A stretch of 64,000 bases of DNA, from the NCBI GenBank assembly GCA_902786595.1, contig CADADB010000009.1, positions 93,941 to 157,940 on the forward strand, written 5' to 3'. The number at the start of each line of letters is the position of its first letter. Position 1 is the stretch's first letter. This document shows, piece by piece, positions 60,760-64,000 of the stretch. Below the pieces are notes generated by a model, which saw only the letters and a list, made by a program, of their open reading frames with translations, was not told the origin of the DNA and did no database searches. The DNA is from an uncultured Bacteroidota bacterium. GTDB lineage: Bacteria > Bacteroidota > Bacteroidia > Bacteroidales > WCHB1-69. The position numbers were made by a program, and so were the translations under genes.

Positions 60760-60790
60760 AATTATGCATTATGCATTATGCATTATGAAT
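60760..60790. repeat. Heptamer array ATTATGC
   Basis: Four 7-bp units (AATTATGC, ATTATGC, ATTATGC, ATTATGAA) just after the umuD stop (umuD is on the minus strand). It is another member of the heptamer class. Confidence 0.75.
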
Positions 60791-60795
60791 TAATA

Positions 60796-61215
60796 TCAAA
60801 CCCTCTTGATCACATACGTCACAATCCCCCAAACCTGGAAATGATTTTCCTCGGTGATTTCGATGGGCGGGAAGGCGGGGTTGTGCGGCATCAGGAAAAG
60901 ACGACCGTTTTCGAGGTGGATGCGCTTGAGGGTGAACTCCCCGTCGATGAAACAGACGGCAATCTGGTCGTTGGCAGGTTCCAACGACTTGTCTATCACT
61001 ACGATGTCGCCATCTTGAATGCCGACACCTTCCATGCTGTTGCCGGTGATGCGGGCGTAGAATGTGGAGGCCTGGTTCTTGACGACGTAACGGTTGAGGT
61101 CGAGCACGGGCTCGGCGTAGTCCTCAGCAGGGGAGGGGAATCCGGCATGGATACCTTCGACCACGGGAATCTGGTCGTGATGGGAATGCGGGGTGAAGAT
61201 GTCAAGGTTGGCCAT
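60796..61215 (-). CDS. umuD: UmuD-like SOS mutagenesis protein (S24 peptidase)
   Basis: A 139-residue LexA-fold protein without a DNA-binding domain. The self-cleavage site is Ala-Gly in GIHAGFPSP, the catalytic Ser is in ITGNSMEGVGI and the Lys in FTLKRIH. RecA-stimulated cleavage would give UmuD', which activates UmuC. In most Bacteroidota the two genes adjoin; here an unrelated sigma-factor operon lies between them. No TAnnTTTG box is evident upstream, and I could not define a LexA operator. Confidence 0.93.
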   Translation of the reverse strand: MANLDIFTPHSHHDQIPVVEGIHAGFPSPAEDYAEPVLDLNRYVVKNQASTFYARITGNSMEGVGIQDGDIVVIDKSLEPANDQIAVCFIDGEFTLKRIHLENGRLFLMPHNPAFPPIEITEENHFQVWGIVTYVIKRV

Positions 61216-61239
61216 AATAGTGTTCTTTATTTAAAATGT

Positions 61240-61264
61240 AGGGATGTCGCATTGCGGCATCCCT
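61240..61264. repeat. Palindrome AGGGATGTCGC / GCGGCATCCCT
   Basis: An 11-bp stem with one G-U pair, in the short gap between umuD and the OmpA gene. This type of palindrome is dispersed in several bacterial phyla. Confidence 0.6.
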
Positions 61265-61284
61265 AAAAAGGTCCGTTTTTTTTC

Positions 61285-61312
61285 GTAGAGACGTTTCAGG
61301 AAACGTCTCTAC
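61285..61312. repeat. Perfect 12-bp palindrome GTAGAGACGTTT / AAACGTCTCTAC
   Basis: A perfect 12-bp inverted repeat with a CAGG loop, 8 bp past the OmpA-protein stop codon. For the minus-strand gene it can act as a terminator stem. Confidence 0.7.
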
Positions 61313-61319
61313 AACATGA

Positions 61320-63836
61320 TTACCGATACAGGATCACATTACGGGATTTATCCACCGTGAAGTCACCCCATTCTTCTTTGATGTATTGGTCGCCGACCAC
61401 GATGGCAGCGGGCAGACCTTTCTTCACTGTGACTTTCACGTTTTCGGAGTAGTCGTCGCCGATACGCAGTTCTTCAAGATAGAGGATTGCGCCTTCGATG
61501 ATGCTGCCGTCCTCCTGCTTGATGGCACCGGCTTTCTCCTCAAAGTCCTCCAAGCTGATGAAGGATTCTTTCAGGAAGCGGGTGGCATCGGCATAGTTCA
61601 TGAAAATCTCTTCGCTGTTGTCGCCAATCTGGAATTTCAGGGATTTGCTGTTGGCATAGCACGTGCCGGTGACATTTTCACCGTCGATAGTGACAGGCAC
61701 GGTGCGCTCTTGGATGACGGCGATGCCGGTGGGCACCTTTGCGATGGTATCGTTGGTGGGCACGTAGTCGTCACGCAGAATGGTGAACTCGGTACGACGG
61801 TTCAGCGCGTGGGCGGCCTCCTGCTCCGGTTTCGACGGCAACGAGTTGATGTAGTCTTCGGTCAGGTAAGTGCCTTTGGCGAAGAAATAACGTTTGCCAT
61901 TGTAGGTGGAGTACATATCCTTGTCCAAGCGACGCGGCACACGCTCACCATAGCCCTTCGGCACGATACGGTCAGCCGCGATGCCTTTTTCCAACACGAG
62001 GAAATCCACACAACTTTGGGCACGCTTTTGTGAGAGGATGTCGTTCTTCTCTTCCGTGTCACGTGCATCGGTGTGGGAACGGAGCTCAACCACGATGGTC
62101 GGGTTCTGTATCATTATATTATATAAGTACATCAGAGAGTCCTTATATTGCGGTTTCAAATCCCATTTTGCCAGATCGTAGAGGATTTCGGGCAACACGA
62201 TGGGCTCCTTGGGGATGGGCTCAAGCATGAAATCCTGTTTGAGGTCGGTGTTCTCAGTGAGACCAACGGTGGTCTGCTTGGCAGTGTTGCCGCGCTCCCA
62301 ATAACCCTTCTTGGCAATCTTGATGTCGTAGGTGGTGGCGCCAAGAATCTTGGTCTTGTCGAAATGGTAGTAACCCTTCACGTCCGTGGTGGTTTTGTAC
62401 GATGTGCCGTCGGAACCCACAATTTCGACTTCAACACCGTCCATGTACTGACCGTTGTTCTTGTCGCGGACATAGCCGGAGAGTGTATAGACCAACGGGC
62501 GGAGCAGGAAGTAGTAGATGTCATCGCCGCCGCGGCCGCCTTGACGGTTGGAGGAGAAGTAACCCTTAGCCAGGTACGGGGACTTGGACTGCGGGTCGAT
62601 GGCCTCGTTTTCGTCGAAGATAATACCGATTTCATCGCCGGAAGAGTTGATGGGGACCATCAAGTTTTCGGCATCGCCGAACTCACCGTTTTTGTAGTGT
62701 GACACGAAAAGGTCAAGACCGCCAAGTCCGGGGTGACCGTCGGAGGAGAAGTAGAATTCCTCTTCGTTACGCCATACCGGGAAGACTTCCTGGCCTTCGG
62801 TGTTGATTTTCGGTCCCAAGTTGGTGATGTCGGTGAATTTGCCGGTCTTCTTGGTGCGGGTGGCCGTGTAGATGTCATAACCACCGTAACCTCCGGGGAT
62901 GTTGGAGGCGAACCAAATAGTCAGTTCATCATCGGAAATGTACGGATGGACGTAGTTGTAGGAGCTGTCTCCGAGGTCGATGATTTCAGCTTCGCCCCAG
63001 GCCTTGCCCTTCTTCATGGATTTGTAGATGTAACATCCTTGAACTTTCTTTTTGTCTTGCGGGCATTTGGTGAAATAGACGACAGAGCCCTTGCGGTTGG
63101 CGCATGCTTCGCCTTCGTTCACGCCGGTATTGAGGGTGCCGCCGTTATCCATAGTGGTTACGGGTGACCATTCACCTGGCCAGTCGGTGTTTTTACTCTT
63201 GGGTTTCGTGGTGATGTAGATGTCGGAAAATGCGCCGGTGGTCCATTGGTCGGTGCCTTTGCCGACGGAGCCCTCGCGGTTAGAGGAGAACATGATGGCG
63301 TTGCGTTTGTCGTAGTTGGCCCAGCGCGGTGCCCATTCGTCTTCTTTGGTGTTGAATTTCTTGAGGTTTTCGACTTCATAACGGGTGGGGTTTTCGTTCC
63401 ACATTTTGGCCTTGTTGCAGCCGTCGATGCGGACGTCAACGCGCGGGTCGTCGGAAACACGCTTTTTGTAGTTGTTGTAATATTTCAGGGCCAAGTCATA
63501 GTCGCCGCGCAGGTTGTAGATGCTGCCTAAGTGGAAGAGAATCATGGGGTTGTCCTTCTGATAGTTCTTCTTTTCCAAACGCAGATACTGCTGCTCGGCT
63601 TTCTTGAGATCACCCATGATGCGGTAACACTCGGCAATCTGGAAGGTGGCGCGCTGGATTTCCACGCGGTTCGATTTCAGTTTCTTGATGCCTTTCTTGT
63701 ATTCGTTCAGCGCGTTTTCATACTGGCAGTCGCGGAACAGATTGTCCGCCGGACGCAGAACAGACTGTGCGTAAGTGCAACAAAAAGTTGATAACAAGAA
63801 ACTTACGATGATTAAACAGACTTTGTATTTTTTCAT
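61320..63836 (-). CDS. PorE-like OmpA-family protein with C-terminal pseudo-retropepsin domain
   Basis: An 838-residue protein with a signal peptide (LLSTFCCTYAQ). Domain order: TPR repeats (about 25-140; ENALNEYKKGIKKLKSNRVE), a PD40/WD40-like propeller (about 165-450; EFYFSSDGHPGLGGLDLFVS), a carboxypeptidase-regulatory-like domain (about 455-540; LSGYVRDKNNGQYMDGVEVE) and an OmpA peptidoglycan-binding domain (about 560-700; VVELRSHTDARDTEEKNDIL). This order matches PorE of the T9SS periplasmic complex. An added domain (713-838) resembles a retropepsin, including GLPAAIVVGDQYIKEEWGDF, but has IGDN where the DTG would be. It supports a working T9SS. Confidence 0.85.
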   Translation of the reverse strand: MKKYKVCLIIVSFLLSTFCCTYAQSVLRPADNLFRDCQYENALNEYKKGIKKLKSNRVEIQRATFQIAECYRIMGDLKKAEQQYLRLEKKNYQKDNPMILFHLGSIYNLRGDYDLALKYYNNYKKRVSDDPRVDVRIDGCNKAKMWNENPTRYEVENLKKFNTKEDEWAPRWANYDKRNAIMFSSNREGSVGKGTDQWTTGAFSDIYITTKPKSKNTDWPGEWSPVTTMDNGGTLNTGVNEGEACANRKGSVVYFTKCPQDKKKVQGCYIYKSMKKGKAWGEAEIIDLGDSSYNYVHPYISDDELTIWFASNIPGGYGGYDIYTATRTKKTGKFTDITNLGPKINTEGQEVFPVWRNEEEFYFSSDGHPGLGGLDLFVSHYKNGEFGDAENLMVPINSSGDEIGIIFDENEAIDPQSKSPYLAKGYFSSNRQGGRGGDDIYYFLLRPLVYTLSGYVRDKNNGQYMDGVEVEIVGSDGTSYKTTTDVKGYYHFDKTKILGATTYDIKIAKKGYWERGNTAKQTTVGLTENTDLKQDFMLEPIPKEPIVLPEILYDLAKWDLKPQYKDSLMYLYNIMIQNPTIVVELRSHTDARDTEEKNDILSQKRAQSCVDFLVLEKGIAADRIVPKGYGERVPRRLDKDMYSTYNGKRYFFAKGTYLTEDYINSLPSKPEQEAAHALNRRTEFTILRDDYVPTNDTIAKVPTGIAVIQERTVPVTIDGENVTGTCYANSKSLKFQIGDNSEEIFMNYADATRFLKESFISLEDFEEKAGAIKQEDGSIIEGAILYLEELRIGDDYSENVKVTVKKGLPAAIVVGDQYIKEEWGDFTVDKSRNVILYR

Positions 63837-63923
63837 TTTACAACAATTTTCCTATTTAAATTTAAGGCGGCTAAAATACAAAAAAAACAAAAACAACCGA
63901 TGAGTTTTTTTTAACATCTAGCC

Positions 63924-64000
63924 CTAGCTCTTCGTCGAGATTGTCCGTTCAATAATCGGCTTCAGGATCTTCACCCCAGCGAAGCGGTGTCCCTGCTGGT
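63924..64000 (-). CDS. Unidentified gene, 3' end only (partial)
   Basis: The minus strand is open from the window edge for 25 codons, reading QQGHRFAGVKILKPIIERTI then STKS and TAG. The composition looks coding, but no family can be assigned. It would lie upstream of, and on the same strand as, the PorE-like gene. The 87-bp gap between them is AT-rich and holds a weak promoter-like TATTTTAG (minus strand, 63871-63878). Confidence 0.4.
   Translation of the reverse strand, partial: QQGHRFAGVKILKPIIERTISTKS

Overview
The window is a chromosomal segment of a Bacteroidota bacterium, most likely order Bacteroidales. Four lines of evidence agree. Promoters carry the Bacteroidetes -7 box TAnnTTTG (seen as TATTTTTG or TATCTTTG) just upstream of many genes. 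A secreted M6-like protease ends in a type IX secretion (T9SS) sorting domain, and a PorE-like OmpA protein is present. DUF1573 genes and a tmRNA with a GETSYAFAA tag are also typical. Housekeeping order (rpsD-rpoA-rplQ; TPR protein-secG-tig-clpP-clpX; zapA-ncRNA-rny-divIC-aroQ) fits this phylum. I cannot name a genus.

Layout. 1-2.1 kb: end of the ribosomal/RNA polymerase operon (rpsD', rpoA, rplQ). 2.1-6.7 kb (minus strand): a two-protease operon, M6-like then M16. 7.0-13.2 kb: an ABC ATPase and two large FtsX/MacB-type permeases. 13.4-28.6 kb: an accessory island with lower-GC genes, SUMF1-domain proteins, degenerate aspartyl-protease-like proteins, four toxin-antitoxin-like modules (hicAB, DUF3791/DUF3990/DUF3791, vapBC-like, toxin plus HTH), a secreted metallopeptidase and two paralogous ECF sigma/membrane-protein pairs. 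28.8-31.6 kb: an NtrC-type sigma-54 activator and its histidine kinase, which probably belong with the ABC transporter on the other side of the island. 31.6-33.8 kb (minus): HAD phosphatase, 3-methyladenine glycosylase and a ComEA-like protein.

34.1-38.6 kb: coiled-coil protein, ZapA, a structured RNA (probable 6S), RNase Y, DivIC-like protein, AroQ, two DUF1573 proteins and tmRNA. 38.7-51.9 kb (minus): a 13-kb three-gene operon encoding an outer-membrane beta-barrel, a 3006-residue exported giant and an FN3 protein. 52-56.6 kb: secG and the trigger factor-ClpP-ClpX proteostasis operon. 57-61.2 kb (minus): UmuD and UmuC, separated by an operon for an ECF sigma factor fused to a transmembrane segment. 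61.3-63.8 kb (minus): a PorE-like OmpA protein with an extra C-terminal domain resembling a dead retropepsin. A partial gene runs off the right edge.

Intergenic DNA is unusually rich in short tandem arrays with 7-bp or 8-bp periods. Several of them contain the stop or start codon of a neighbouring gene. There is also a dispersed palindromic element ending in GCTCGGTAG. The strongest leads are the giant operon, a 72-bp in-frame tail shared by two unrelated antitoxin-like genes, the membrane-tethered sigma factor inserted between umuD and umuC, and the pseudo-retropepsin on the OmpA protein.
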